Assembly (NCBI GenBank): GCA_026874595.1
Contig: CM049316.1
Location: forward strand, 73,315,176-73,379,175
Length of the DNA: 64,000 nt
Origin: Sipunculus nudus
Lineage: Eukaryota > Annelida > Sipuncula > Golfingiida > Sipunculidae
Direction: 5' to 3'
Part shown: positions 1 to 12,362 of the stretch, piece after piece
Layout of the letters: each line of letters starts with the position of its first letter
Numbering within the stretch: position 1 is the stretch's first letter
Made by a program: the position numbers and the translations under genes
Notes under the pieces: generated by a model
What the model saw: the letters and a program-made list of their open reading frames with translations, nothing else
What the model was told of the DNA's origin: nothing
The model's database searches: none

Positions 1-120
1 AATCATTATGTATCAATGATAATGCATATTACTTTTCCCCCGGACTTCACAAGTGTTACAATGAAAAGATATATTGACAAGAATACTAAAAAAATATAAT
101 TTTCATTATATTCATACAAG

Positions 121-360
121 GCTAATGTCCCATTCATACTAGAATGATGTCTCGTTCACACCGGATTAATGTCCAATTTATACTGGCAAAATGTTCTTTT
201 CAAACAGGACTGATGTCCTATTCAAACTGGCCTGCATTTAAATTGGGCTAATCTCCCATTCCTACTGGCCTGATGTCTAATTCATACTTGAATGATGTCC
301 CTTTCATACTGACCTGATGTTTCATTCATACTGACCTGATGGCTCATACGTACTGGCCAG
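121..360. repeat. 22-bp minisatellite, about 11 degenerate units
   Basis: The stretch can be cut into 22-base units of the form ctgatgtcctattcaaactggc. About eleven units follow one another, differing at several positions each; one unit (near 230-245) is shortened to 16 bases. No open frame runs through it. It is read directly from the sequence. Confidence 0.8.
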
Positions 361-572
361 AACATTCCGCTAAGATATTATTCGGACAAAGTGTAAGGAG
401 AGTTTTTATTCATAAAATGACAACCTTGAGCTTCTCTGTGTAAAGCATTTTCCACATACTGCTGGTATGGCCTATGTCTGTACGTTTCGAACAGCTTTAT
501 AAAAGCATTTGAGATACCAACACACTAAGGATTTAAACAGTTGGTCTCATTTTATTTCCGTTTTATTATTTA

Positions 573-1234
573 CTATTTGATGTTTAACACAAAGACTACA
601 CAGCTTTCCGTTCCAAGATAATTTGGGAGTGTTTCTCTCAGAAGGAGACGCCAGGATCCTTTTTCTTGCACCTGTTGGATTCGAGGCTCCAGCCTTTCTT
701 TCAACTCCGCCGCAGTCAACAAATATTTCTCACCAATTACCATCACGAAAAATCCACCTTGAGGTATAAAACGAAACCAATAAAGCTGTAGCTGTGTAAC
801 TGGTTGCAAATTGTAAATTTAAATCTCCTATGAAATACATATTAATAAAAAAATGTGAAAGATAATTTTACAATAAGCAAAAGATGCCGTAGGTTTCAAT
901 TGTACATTTTATATGCCGGCACACAATGCCTTTCTTTTTCTCTGACTCCTGTTTTAAGGAATGAATTTTCCAGTAAGGCCACTCAATTCAGTATGGAGTA
1001 ATTCTATTACTATAAGCCGTTCCTAATTAGTCCAGCTAAAGAAATATACCTGGTTTTATAAGACGAATAACTTCCTCAAAGCACTCATCGTTCAAGTATC
1101 CAGCTATGAATGAACCGGTTGTCACCACGGCGTCGTAAGTATCTTGTAAAACATAAATCATTCAGTTTATTACTTCTTTCTTAATTTAATAAAGATTGTG
1201 ATAAAGCAAATTTTAATGCATCTGTTATTTTATA

Positions 1235-1282
<48 letters not shown>

Positions 1283-2092
1283 AAAAATATTAAATAATCT
1301 TAATGTCAACTTATCCTGTAATTGTAAATCTAATTTTATACCGGATTTCTACTTTAATTTCAAAATTCCCTCTAACAACATCAGGCTACAAGTATGTTTT
1401 CTTGTTAACGTTGACTTTTTATATGGGTTATTTTGGTTTATGATAATGTTCTTTGACCCTACCATGCATATCTGCAACATCTTTCTTTCAACAACAACAG
1501 TATACACTGGCGTACCTTTAGAATTTACTTTGATTATGCATCAGCTGTTAAATGACGCTGGCGAGCAAATGAAATCTTACTATTTAATCGGTTTCAATAT
1601 TAAACAATTGAAATATTATATTCAATCTGATGAGTACAAATAGATAGATTTACCCTCGGGTATATCAAGTCTGTTGTTTCCCATATAATCAAGTATCAGC
1701 TGTCTGTAGCAGCCTTTCTGTTCAGCCACATTTAACATAGCCCTGTTACAGTCCAGGGCGTCCATGTTATCATATCCTAATTTCTTCAGCTTAAAAACAA
1801 ATATGATTGCATTTAGTTGAATATATTTGAAAGAATTATATTATAAAATGAATTTTAGAGTGAGAATAAAATAAAGACAATTTGTAAAAATAAAATTGTG
1901 AAAAGACGTCGCTTGAATAAGGTGAAGAAAATAATGTTAGATCAACTTCCACTTTAATTTTACATAGGTCTTTATGCTGAAAATTTGATTTGATTCTTAC
2001 CTCTTCTCCTTCAGCTCCGGTACCCGCGGCAACATCCAAAATCCAAGCGTCTTTACGGCTCTTCAAATACTTCGATAAATAACTGTTATAAA
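573..2092 (-). pseudogene. METTL27-like methyltransferase copy 1, exons 2-5, 5'-truncated
   Basis: Four consecutive exons of a METTL27 (WBSCR27)-like SAM-dependent methyltransferase can be read on the minus strand: exon 2 2092-2001, exon 3 1789-1654, exon 4 1142-1050, exon 5 757-573, each with AG/GT borders. Exons 3 and 4 have exactly the lengths (136 and 93 nt) and phases of the complete copy at 58.5-63.3 kb. Motif I (DVAAGTG) is in exon 2, TYDAVVTTGSF in exon 4, and the reading frame stays open to TAA at 573. Exon 2 lacks the first third seen in copies 2 and 3, its best acceptor does not give the expected phase, and no exon 1 is visible up to 4 kb. I therefore infer a gene that has lost its 5' end; expression from a different first exon is not excluded. 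Possible polyadenylation signals (AATAAA on minus) lie at about 550-566. Confidence 0.7.
1240..1280. repeat. (TA)n microsatellite in intron 3 of METTL27 copy 1
   Basis: About 20 uninterrupted TA dinucleotides between exons 3 and 4. Confidence 0.95.
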
Positions 2093-3769
2093 CTAAAAAT
2101 GAAAACAAAATGCATATAAAACATTCCATCTTGATTCAAACAACAACAGACTGACTGTAACTCAATGATTTAGGTAAAGCTATATTGATAGTTTCGTTAA
2201 ACATGACCATTTACACTTCTAGTAAAAAGAAATTGCGCGTTTTCGCAAGAAGCCCTCGTTCTATAATTGTAATACTGTAACCAAGGCCCATATGAAATAC
2301 GGTCGGGTAATACTTATTTATGATAGATAAACCATCGCATGTGTATAAGCGAGTATTTGTTTTTCCCGAATCCTTACCTTTATTACAACACCTCCCGCCA
2401 TAATGTTGATCAAACGTGTGTGTAAACAAATTATCCCATCGCATAAAGGCTAAGTATGCTTTTAAACAAGAACAAATTATGCTGGTCCATGCAGACTTCC
2501 TTCTGATGTAATGGTTCCTTTTAATGTTCCCACTCAGCCTTTCAAAAATGTCACCAAAACCATTCTTTTCAGTAAAATTGGTTACATACAAAACCTCCAA
2601 TCAAATAACTAAATCACGTATACACGTATAGACTAATGTATAACGACGAGGATGTAATGTACAGCTTCGGTTCGGTGATCAGTTGCGTTGCGTTGTGTGT
2701 TCTTATGATATGAACAACTGTATTGTTTATTGCGTAGTAAACACTTTGCAGTGTGCACTTGTCTGTTGATGGAAAACCCATGGAACAACCTTTTAGCATG
2801 AGATCGTTATGTTCCGATAAGGCGTTTGAAATCATCTGTGTGCTGGTGTACCTTACCTGAATTTAGTTGTGGCAACTATTGCAGTGATGCCTGTGATGCA
2901 CAAGCAATATATGCTGAGAACACACAGCGTGCAACACAGACTATTACAGCCTCACAGTCAAAGGTTGCCAAGGTCTCTTACCAAGTACCATGTCATTAAG
3001 TAAGTGGTTGCATAAAAGGCCTATTTGTATCTGCTATAGTATGGTGGTGTCACATAATGTCATTTGTTATAATCAATATAGCATTCGGCTTGACTGTAAC
3101 TCTCTGTGACACTCGTCGTAGTATATAATGACTGTAACAGGAAACAACTGTCTGATGCAACCGCGAAAATGAAACCCTCGCGAAACGATCAAAAAGAAGA
3201 AATCGCGAAACATTAGCTTCGCGAATATAAAGCCAACCACAGTATCTCGAGGTGTTTAGTCTATAATATTGTGCCATTGGTATTTGATAATATGAAGGCA
3301 TGTTATTCCATTTTAACGTAGTTAGTGTATTTACATAGACAGTACTTGCTTAGGATAGGTTACATTCGAATATTTAATGTAAATTATCATATTTGGCATG
3401 GAAATATTCTAAAATTATTACATTTCTATTTATTGTATTTTTTGCGGTGTATCGAGTAGAAGGTGCATTTAATTACGGAACCTAGTGGCACATCACAAAA
3501 ACAAATATAATAACAAATAAGTCACTCGGGATGTCAATTTCAAGAATATAATATCATAATTCACAATGAGTCACAATCTACCCTCCGATCAGCTGGTTCG
3601 TATCACGTGACTCGGCAGACAAGTTCACGCTTCTCCTGTGTATACAAAACAATCCAATGTTTTGGCTCGCATGGTAGTTCACCTCTGGCGGCTAGCCAGA
3701 CGGGTTGTCAATCTGTAGATATAAATCCAGCGGCACACAAATGTCCTGGTTTAGAGCCCCCTGTCAATT

Positions 3770-3770
<1 letters not shown>
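2093..3770. other. non-coding stretch, no gene recognised
   Basis: No exon with family resemblance was found. The part 2131-2320 is homologous to 29010-29215 (flank of METTL27 copy 2), so it belongs to an old duplicated block. Around 3160-3230 several CGCGAA motifs lie close together, which looks like a piece of a dispersed repeat. Confidence 0.5.

Positions 3771-3817
<47 letters not shown>
3771..3817. repeat. (CT)n microsatellite
   Basis: About 23 uninterrupted CT dinucleotides. The following 560 bases up to the gypsy LTR hold nothing I recognise apart from a short TA run near 4257-4273. Confidence 0.95.
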
Positions 3818-3822
<5 letters not shown>

Positions 3823-4375
3823 CAATTAGCCATCCATCATCCTCCGGCTGTTAGATACCGAGTAACTTCCTTCTCGAAAAACTCAGCACCATAGCAACAC
3901 AGCGTCGAGACGGAGCCCTGTGTCTGTTACTGGGAGCTATCTAAATGGCTCAGAATACGGCTCCTCGAGACTGACTGGGGAGCATAACTCATCTTTTTAC
4001 GACACCATGGTTGATGAATAGTACCCCACGTCCTTACTACGAAACAAACAGGTGATATGATGATTATCACATGAAGAAGATTTTATAAATGTAAAAATAG
4101 TAAATCATTTGGAACATATTACTCATGGGTTTCTTATGACCAAAGAGCAGAGATGATTACACATCTGATTCAGGTACATCGAGCCTGTTTGACGCAAGAA
4201 TAAACTTGTGCTACCGACCAATTACGTTGTCCGCAACAAATATATAATTTTGCAACTATATATATATATATAAAGTGAAACCTTTTTGTCGAAGTTTAGG
4301 GGCTGTACAATGATGCTTCGACTTGTCCATCTTTTTGCACAAATAGTATTTTATGTGGTAATAATTAACTTGCAC

Positions 4376-4379
4376 TTAG
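4376..4379. other. target-site duplication TTAG, left copy
   Basis: TTAG directly before the left LTR equals TTAG directly after the right LTR at 12608-12611. Four to six bases is usual for Ty3/gypsy integrases. Confidence 0.75.
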
Positions 4380-4626
4380 TGTCACGATTCACGCCGCAGG
4401 TCCCATGACAAATAAGGTGACAGTTCATGGCCGAAAACAACGTTTATTTTACTCCTTTGACTTACAATTCCAGGCCAGCCTTACTGTAACTTTCCATTCC
4501 GCTGCCCGCGTTCGTCACTCGCTCTCGACTCAGGACCTCGCTCTCGACTCGGGATCCCTCCGTATTACACTTACATTCATAAAATAAAATTACGCTTTTA
4601 AAATAAATTACGGCCGTCTCCCTACA
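4380..4626 (-). repeat. 3' LTR of the gypsy element
   Basis: On the minus strand it begins TGTAGGGAGACGG and ends CGTGACA, i.e. TG...CA. It matches 12363-12607 almost throughout. A 17-18-bp sequence around CTCGCTCTCGACTC is repeated inside each LTR. Confidence 0.93.
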
Positions 4627-4640
4627 TATTCCCTCCTTTT
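4627..4640 (-). other. polypurine tract (PPT)
   Basis: Read on the minus strand the bases just inside the 3' LTR are AAAAGGAGGGAATA, a purine run in the place where plus-strand DNA synthesis is primed in LTR retroelements. Confidence 0.8.
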
Positions 4641-6102
4641 AATATTTTAAGCCCCCTTAAATATTAAAATAACATTACTTATACAAATTAAGAAATAGAG
4701 CAAACTGTTAAAAATATGCATTATATAAGACAACAACCATGGTGTCCTCAATTTAACTGGTTAACTGCTTCCAATAGACTTCTGCAATTTAAGATGATAG
4801 TTACAAAACTGTGTCAGTCCAAAAACATTTCACAATTGACCATGCGTCAGGTAATAATGACCAAAGTAATATAAAGCTGTCGTTATACATGAATCAGAAG
4901 ATAATACATATACAGCATAAGCAAGCAAATAATCTAAACCTCGTTACAAACCAGACATGCCTTTCTATTAGAATCCCTGTCAGTTCTGTACCCTTTAATA
5001 CTCTAACCCCGTACTACCAATCCATACTAGACATTTACACGGTTACATGGTGGCACTAGGACGTGCCAAACTGACAGCATTGTGACAACACAACAATATG
5101 GCAACGCAATATAAATCCTGGTTATACAACCTCATCATACGACAATTTAGAAGTCACAGCACCACCCAACATTACATATTCTATATATAATATTGACCCT
5201 GGCATTACATCCATTACCAGCTGTAACGCATATCCCACAGGACTACCCAATGCCAACATATACTCCGACATAAATCCAACAATTACAGTAATACGAGTTT
5301 CAATATCCTCAACAATACTCAGCACAGTGCAATATGAACCGGTACAACATCTAGTTACAGAATTCTAACCTACTATACTATACATCACCCAATAGATAAT
5401 AATCCTTGCATACTGCACTCTTTAGTTACTGACCAGCTTGATGGTTAAAATGTCATCCTTTAATATGTGTCAAGACGTAATTACTTATAGTGCTATCCCG
5501 TTCATTACAAAATTATAGCAAGTTAAAACTAAAATATCACATTAGGCCTATTGAAATAACTTCATATAATAACTTTAAGGAGAACACAAATAAGCTAGGT
5601 TTAGAAAAAACCCATGATGCTTAAATCTCTACTGCGTCTTCTAATAAGACATCAACCGCGGCTTCAAATAAGACATCGTCGTTACTTAAAAAAAAACATA
5701 ACTTGCATGTTACCTATATGCAATAATATGTCAATCTACAAAAATATATATATAAAAGGAAGGGCTCTTATTAAATGTAATCAGGTCAAGGCTCAACCAC
5801 ATTAGAGCAAAAACTGAAGTACAGGCGAAGATATCAAACATTCAGCGAATGCATTAATCTACAATAACCTACTCAGTGACCACTTTTACATACTAATGTC
5901 ACAAGGATTCATGCCCCACCCTCAACAACATTAATATTCAGAACAAGCCTTAATTAACACCTCTCACCTAGTCACAGTAAGTGCTGCCAACTCCACACAA
6001 TATGTTCACACAGAGGTGCTTATTTACCGTGAAAACCCTAACCTGTTGATAATGCACCCTATTCCGAATACAGCAAGTAAGTCAAGTTATCATATCATAC
6101 AG
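4641..6102. other. non-coding region between pol and 3' LTR of the gypsy element
   Basis: About 1.45 kb inside the element without a recognisable protein domain. The short frames seen here have no resemblance to env or to any gag-pol domain. Confidence 0.5.
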
Positions 6103-6381
6103 TTAAAAATTAACAGGCCTAGGCTCTTTAAATGGATTTGAGTGCACTCCCTTGGTAGCCCTCTGAGAACGTCTGAGCTCATTTTGCCCCTTTGGAACAG
6201 AAGCCTCGCACCCTGTATCAGGTGTCACTTCGAAAGATAGCTGAATATTATCTAAATCGCCTAAACAATTATCCGAGCTGTCGGATTCCTCACCTGAATC
6301 GCTTAATTCAGAATTGTGCAATATCTCTGCGGGAGCCTCCTGTACACCAAACTCGAAGCTCCTTGGGTCTATCATTAACAT
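6103..6381 (-). pseudogene. gypsy pol C-terminal tail
   Basis: A frame of about 92 codons at the very end of the pol region, acidic in the middle (runs of S, D, E around SGEESDSSD) and basic near the end (RRSQRATKG). Tails with a basic RRSxRxxK stretch are common behind the integrase of gypsy elements. It is separated from the integrase core by frame breaks in 6382-6693. Confidence 0.5.
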
Positions 6382-6693
6382 TTTCCGGTTAACCCATTGA
6401 CTCTCACCATCAAGCGTTGGTTTAATCTCACACGTATTTGATTCATCAATGATTGAATCAACAGTGTATGGGTTTTCAGAGAAAACGTTTTCTAGTTTGT
6501 GACGGTCCCTAAACCTCTTCCTTTGAACGAGTACCCGGGTTCCAACAGTAATTGGTAAGAACCTGACCTACCAATCGTACCTTTGTTTCTCGCTATTGGC
6601 TCTACTCTCCAGGCGAGCACGTACCACCACCCATGCCCTGTTTACAAATTCAGATTAGGCTGTTACATAATCATCATCCCATTACTGTCTAGG

Positions 6694-7608
6694 TTACCCA
6701 ACAAGTGATCCAACGGAATTTGAGGTTCTCGGCCAAACATCAAGCTGTAAGGAGAGAATCCCGTGACACTGTGTGGAGTACTGTTGTATATGAATACTAG
6801 ATGGGGTAACATCTCTGGCCATACGATCTGATGCACTCAGTGATTTGATCAACCCAATCAAGGTCCGGTTAAAACGCTCAGTTTGTCCATTTCCTTGAGG
6901 GTGATAGGCAGACGTCCTACTCTTCATAATTTGATAAAACTGACATAACTGACTGATGACATCACCCTCACAGGAACGGCCTTGATCGGAGTGAATCCTA
7001 GTCAGCACGCCATATACAGCAAACCAATGATGTATTAATTTCTTGGCGACTGTTCCAGCCGTCTGGTCTGGACAGGGGATAGCCTGTGCTCATTTGGTAA
7101 ATGCATCGGTTATCACCAAAACATCCTCGATGCCTCCTTTACCACGATCCAAAGATAAAATCGAAATCCACAAGCTCCAAAGGCTTGAACGCAAGCAAAT
7201 GCCGCATTGATGGACGCAACTTGGGTATGGGGGCCTTCGGGGCCTTTGCTACAGTGCAGTGAATACACTTACGAACATGGGACTTGACATGGCTAACCAT
7301 GCCGGGCCAATTGCAATAGAGTACATGTACGGGCAACCCCCTGATGACCTCAAAGGTCATGACCTCTCTGAAGTATAAGACTCTGCAACTGTTCAGGTAT
7401 CAAAGCTGATAGACAAAACGACTATGAGACGAAGAATCATATTTCTTCCGATAAAGCAACCCTTTATGGAAAACGTAGCTATCATATTCACGGAGCCAGT
7501 TACGCGAATTAGGTATATCTCAGTCTGGTTCTTCCTGCCCAGGCTGCCACCCTGAGACCATCCTGTCCCACAGCCTACTAATATACTAGTCAGCCCTCTG
7601 GAGCCCAA
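6694..7608 (-). pseudogene. gypsy integrase, frameshifted
   Basis: Pieces of an integrase lie in two or more frames. The H2C2 zinc-binding part is at about 7230-7320 (HVKSH...CIHC). The catalytic core follows: LVDFDF near 7150-7170 supplies the first Asp, HSDQG near 6985-7000 the second, and GQTERFNRT near 6860-6885 the Glu of the DDE triad. Breaks between 7009 and 7139 and at other points mean no single protein can be made. The family catalyses insertion of the cDNA into the host genome. Confidence 0.85.
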
Positions 7609-7758
7609 CTAACTGCTCGTGCGTATAACTGGGTAAGAGAGACGTAGCTGAAACTCCAGTATCTGGATTTGTCTCACCAACCGAATGAAGATTGGCCTTG
7701 TTCATGGAAACCAGTAATGGTGAAGTGTTAGTCCCAACATTCGCCAGCCCTACTGTAT

Positions 7759-8198
7759 CTATTTCAACTCCATTAGCGGGTGACGACTAAGAGCGTATGC
7801 TACCCTGCTGGACTTCCCAGTACGATATTTGAAGTCAATGTCATACAAAGCTAGCTTGGCTACCCATCGATGTTCCGTAGCGCCTAATGAGGCAGTGTTA
7901 AGGTGAGCTAGCGGGTTGTTGTCTGTCCATACCTCACAACGATGGCCATACAAAAGGTCACCAAATTTATCTGTAACAGCCCTAATAATTCAAGTTTGAA
8001 ACTAGAATGTATGGAATAGCGATGCTTGCTACTCCTAATTCCTCTGCTGGCAAAAGCAACAGGATGAATGTCGCCATTACTATCCACCTGACTTATGCAT
8101 GCGCCAGGGCCATTAAACGAAACATCTATCTCCAGGACGAAATCACGGTCAAATTGTGGATAGGCCAAAACTGGGGCCTGTGTCAAAGTATCTTTCAA
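7759..8198 (-). pseudogene. gypsy RNase H domain, frameshifted
   Basis: The first part (about 8040-8198) contains FVLEIDVSFNGPGACISQ, resembling the first strand of the gypsy RNase H with its leading acidic residue; the later part (7759-7953) has the VWTDNNPLAHL and YRTGKSSRVAYALSRHP segments seen at the end of this domain. The two parts are in different frames. The usual Asp before ALSR is replaced by Tyr (VAYALSR instead of VADALSR), probably a decay mutation. Confidence 0.85.
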
Positions 8199-9177
8199 AG
8201 CAAGGAATGCTTCCTGGGCCTCAGCACCCCACTGAAAAGATTGCGAGTCTGCAGTCTTGCTCGTGAAACCAACTTGTATAATGGAGCCGCTATACTTGAA
8301 AAGCCTTTAATGAAGCGACGATAATATGATGCTAATCCTAAGAATGAGGAAAGCTGCTCTTGATTCACAGGTGCCGGCCAATGTTTTACCCGCTGCACCT
8401 TTTCTGGGTCCACAGATATACCTGAGCTACTCACTTTATGGCCTAAATACTTCAACGCCTTCTGGAACAACTGGCACTTGTGACCATTTAGCTTCAGGCC
8501 TGCTTTACCAAAGGAACTAACACCTCTTCCAGACTGTCAAGGTGTTCCCTTACTGTCGATGAAAAGATCAGTATGTCATCCAGATACAGTAACAGGGTTT
8601 GCATGTTAAGATCCCCAAAGAGGTATTCCATCACCCGTTGAAAGGTTCCTGGACTAGTGCTAAGACCCTGAGGAAGCCTTAAGAACTCGTACAACCACCA
8701 TGGAACCCGGAAGGCTGTCAAAGGGACGGACTCGGGGTCCATTACTACCTGAAAGTAACCATGTGACAGGTCAAGGCTTGATAAGATTGCAGCGCCCCCT
8801 AGAGCCTCTAGGGATTCATCGATGCGGGACAAGGGGAACGCATCGTTGATTGTCTTTTGGATAAGGCGACGATAATCAACACATATTTTAAGACTGCCAT
8901 TCTTTTTCTTTACAGGCACAATAGGACTAGCATAGGGACTCGATGATTTCTGAACAATTCCACGATCAATAAGGCCCTGAATCTGCTCCCTAACTTCGCT
9001 CACCTTATGGAACAGAATCCTACGAAATGGCAAATTCACAGGTTGATCATCAGTCAAACGAATCTTGTGGGGGATCGAGGATAGCTTCACATTTCTCCAA
9101 ATCAAGAGGACTCTAAGAAAAGGCATTTTGGTGTCCACTGAGCAATCCAATGACTTCTGACTGATAATTTTGGTCAA
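8195..9177 (-). pseudogene. gypsy reverse transcriptase, one frame break
   Basis: The frame 9177-8494 covers fingers and palm: VKKKNGSLKICVDYRRL, SSLDLSHGYFQV and the catalytic YLDD box (LLYLDDILIFS). The thumb and connection part (KYLGHKVSSSGI, FLGLASYYRRFIKGFS) is in another frame at 8470-8195. The order and motifs are those of Ty3/gypsy RT, which copies the element RNA into DNA. The shift near 8480-8500 inactivates this copy. Confidence 0.93.
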
Positions 9178-9385
9178 CCTGATAAAAAAAAAATACCTAC
9201 CGGAAGCCCACTCTCTGAATTCTGAACCTTTGATTCCATTCCAGCCAATTATAGACCGGAAGGCTCCATTAGCTCAATATACTCATCTGTTGACCCCTCA
9301 GAGGAAAAAAAAACACATTACTAACAGATGTTCTTATAACATCAGTTTCTGAGGTGGCCATAGCAATATCTTGATCCACTGTAGA

Positions 9386-10066
9386 TTACCCAACAGCGAT
9401 TTTGGTGAATGGTGCTAGACATATTGACTCATATCTCGGATTGCTTAGCACAACTTGTATTGAGTCCTTAAATGAATGAGCATCATTAAAAACATTAACC
9501 ACTCCTGGTAGAACATATGGTTTGTCAAGTGTACAGCTCACACTAATATAAATGAACTTATGTTCTTCCTCCTTAAGCTTTGAGGCACCCAACACATGAC
9601 ATTCCATTACCCTGATTGTCCGGGATGGAACAGACTGATAATGGGGACCAAGGACCAAGTCCACAGCTACATCTCCCCTACCCTGAAACCATGACTGGCT
9701 CTGCTGCCCAAGTGCCAACACTTCACTTGTTAACTTGAGGTCTGGAATGACATCACTGTCCTGTGAAGTAGAACTCAGAAATCGACGCAAGATGTTGCAC
9801 CCCAACAACACCGGGTACTTACGTCTGCGCTCAGGAATTTCAGCATTTTCCTGTTTCACTAGCATACATGCCTGCAAGGTATGACCGTTAAATGTTATAG
9901 GAACATTAATAACCCCAGTGATTTTAATAGCCAAGTCGTTGGCTCTGACTACTTCAACAAACTCGCAGTCACCCTCAAGGTCACCAATTACTGGAGCTAA
10001 TTTCTCAGAATAAAACAACTTGCACTGTAACTTTCCCAGGGGGAACAGATAATTCCCTAGTAACAC
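9386..10066 (-). pseudogene. gypsy protease region
   Basis: A 226-codon frame between gag and RT with the segment VLLGCNILRRF, like the ILG(x)D/N box after the active site of retroviral-type aspartic proteases. The active-site D(T/S)G should lie upstream (around 10020-10130), but I cannot find it in any frame, so the region is either broken there or strongly diverged. A long C-terminal part (about 130 residues) links to the RT. Confidence 0.6.
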
Positions 10067-10143
10067 CCATAGATCCTCTTACATCCCCACCTTGATATAT
10101 GGACGTAGTAACTTCCACCCTCCGTGGTCCGCCCAACACCCCG

Positions 10144-11194
10144 GAGGTCGCTAGTTTAGGGAACCAGACTCCGTAGGATTCGGAGGTTCCTGTCGCTGGC
10201 GGCGAGCCTTCCATCTTGGACAGTACCTCTTAAAATGGTTAGGGTCACCACAGAAAAAGCAAGATCTATCAGAGCGCATGCTGCCAACCTGATAACGAAA
10301 AGAGAGTGTGGTTTTGGGATTAAATCCAAGGTTTGGTATGGGTGCAGGGAGCCGAAACTCATATGGCTGCCTAGTTTGCCCTCCTTGTGTCTTGGCAGTG
10401 ATTAATTTGTCCAATTTATCATTGGTGTCTCTCTGACACCGCATAATGGCACTAATAGCCGGATCCACACTGGATCGTAGGGGCACAGACGCACCCTGTA
10501 TGGACTCATTCGAGAAACCATGTACCTTTAAACTACGGACTCAAGGCCGTTTTGGCACCTCGTTATCTTGGTACTACCTAAGAATCTCCTCCCTGAGGTC
10601 GGAGAAAGACTCACCCCTACTACGGATTTCCCATCTTTCAATGTCCCGTTGGACATCAGGGTCCAAAACACCCCTTTTGAATTTCCCTTTTAATGTCAAA
10701 TTCCTTAATCGTTCCAAGGCCCTCCTGTCTACCTCAGTAGGGGCAGCCTGCTCCATACGAGTATGCAGACGCATCAAAGCTCTGCTGAAGTCTGCGAGGG
10801 ACTCACCCTCTTGCTGACATCTAGAATTAAATGTCCTAGTTAAGGAAGGGAGCGATTCCGTTGGGCCAAACCGTTTGCGCAAGAGTTTAACTAATGATTC
10901 GTAGTTATCACGCAGCTCCTGAGGTGCACAGAGATATTCATCTTTGGCTTTGCCACCAAGATGGTCCGTTAACATTGAAACTTTAGATTTCAAATCACAG
11001 CCTAACTGGCGGGTGTAGGTCTCCACATCTTCTAACTATTCGTTTACAGTAAGATCCCCCGGTTTCCCCGGTTTGTCATAAAACTTAGACAACCGAGTTG
11101 GGGTTGCGTTAAGTCTCAATTTACCCAAAGCATCCGCTACTGCCTGACTCGTGGCAGCCATAGCCTGACCTATCATGTCTGGATCAGTACTCAT
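10144..11194 (-). pseudogene. gypsy gag with CCHC zinc knuckle
   Basis: Gag can be followed from ATG at 11194 (MSTDPDMIGQ). An in-frame TAG occurs near 11033-11035, then about 150 codons of the gag capsid-like domain stay open to a stop at 10574 (LADFSRALMRLHTRME, ALERLRNLTLKGKF). The nucleocapsid part at 10486-10151 contains CFFCGDPNHFKRYC, a perfect C-x2-C-x4-H-x4-C knuckle. The stops at 11033 and 10574 break the protein. Gag packages element RNA into particles. Confidence 0.85.
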
Positions 11195-12340
11195 GATTAT
11201 TACTGATATGCACAAGCATGTAATTAAAAAACATTCAGTACGTGTCTACAGCCTATAATAATTCTTTTACATTTATTGTGAAATAGAAACTTCTAAGAGT
11301 TGAAAATGAGACATCTGACCATAATATTCACTTGGTTCAGGCTATGTAGACCAAATAACACTACCTAAACACACCAAAATGCAGCAAATCACCTTTGACT
11401 CCCGTGGCAATCGAACATCCCTAGGGCCGTCTGATTTGCATTAACAAAAGAAGGGTACAATACGTACAGTAAGTAATGCACAATAATGTATAATACAGAA
11501 ATGCTAATCAATTCCACATTGACCCTGTGTCTCATCAGGAGTCCAACATAAATAAATGGCTTCTCCTGCAAAACAACATATGACGGCAAGATAGCTCAGA
11601 ATCAACACAAGCAGGTGTCTCCCCCTAGTGGTCTAGTACAGGGAACAAAATGCAATGACAAGGTATCTGAAATTCAACATGAGCAAGTGGCTCCCCCTTG
11701 TGGTCTAGTACAAGTATTAAATGCAATGAAAATGTATCTCAAATTCAATATGAGCTAGTAGCTCCCCCTAATACAGGGAACAATAGGCAATGACTAAGTC
11801 TCTCAGAATCGACATGAGCAAGGATGTCCCAGTTGTCCGATCACTATCCAAATGAAGTGAAGATTGGCGACTTTTTCATCCATGTAAGTGACATTTTATC
11901 ATGGTGATGAAGTCATCAATGTTCACCGGCGTTGCAGAAAATTGTTCCTCCTTATTATACTGGTAGTAACATTACGATTGTGAAGTTCGACGGACATCCG
12001 AGGTCCATTTTTCATGACAATGCTCCGTGAATGCCCGCCATTCCTGCGCTTTTACCCGGAGACATATTTCCCAGAACAGCGTCCTGTTCACCGCTTTACA
12101 TGGTATTTCGCTTTCAGATCACAATTTCTATTCATGTATATATTAATATATGACGAGATTTCCAGATAGGATGCACAACGGTGTCACGCAACGGATGTCC
12201 CCAGTGAACGTGATGAACAAAACTGATTACATTAAACAGATAGGTGAGAGGAATTACAAACCCTCGTCATCATCCGGCAGCGCTGCCGCCTGTGTTTCTT
12301 TGATGTCATTCTCTGGCCTCCCGTTTCTGTCAACGGCCCA
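11195..12340 (-). other. untranslated leader of the gypsy element
   Basis: Region between the primer binding site and the gag start. It holds a threefold tandem repeat (11596-11830) and no coding frame with resemblance to known proteins. Confidence 0.6.
11596..11830. repeat. about 73-bp tandem repeat, ~3.2 copies, in gypsy leader
   Basis: Three successive units share caGAAATTCAACATGAGCA-like starts, gtggctcccccttgtggtct centres and aatgcaatgacaaggtatc ends. Starts are near 11596, 11669, 11740 and 11802. Units differ by about 10-15 percent and the third lacks about 11 bases in its centre. Confidence 0.75.
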
Positions 12341-12358
12341 ATCGTGCCTGCTGCGCCA
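12341..12358 (-). other. primer binding site (PBS) of the gypsy element
   Basis: Four bases inside the 5' LTR the minus strand reads TGGCGCAGCAGGCACGAT. Starting with TGG is the expected complement of a tRNA 3' CCA end. I did not assign the tRNA. Confidence 0.65.
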
Positions 12359-12362
12359 AATA

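Noticed and set aside
3607-3894. 95-codon frame across the CT repeat
   Set aside because: The Ser-Leu run is just the translated microsatellite and the rest is featureless.
8007-8520. Two plus-strand frames of 64-105 codons
   Set aside because: Antisense to gypsy RNase H and RT.
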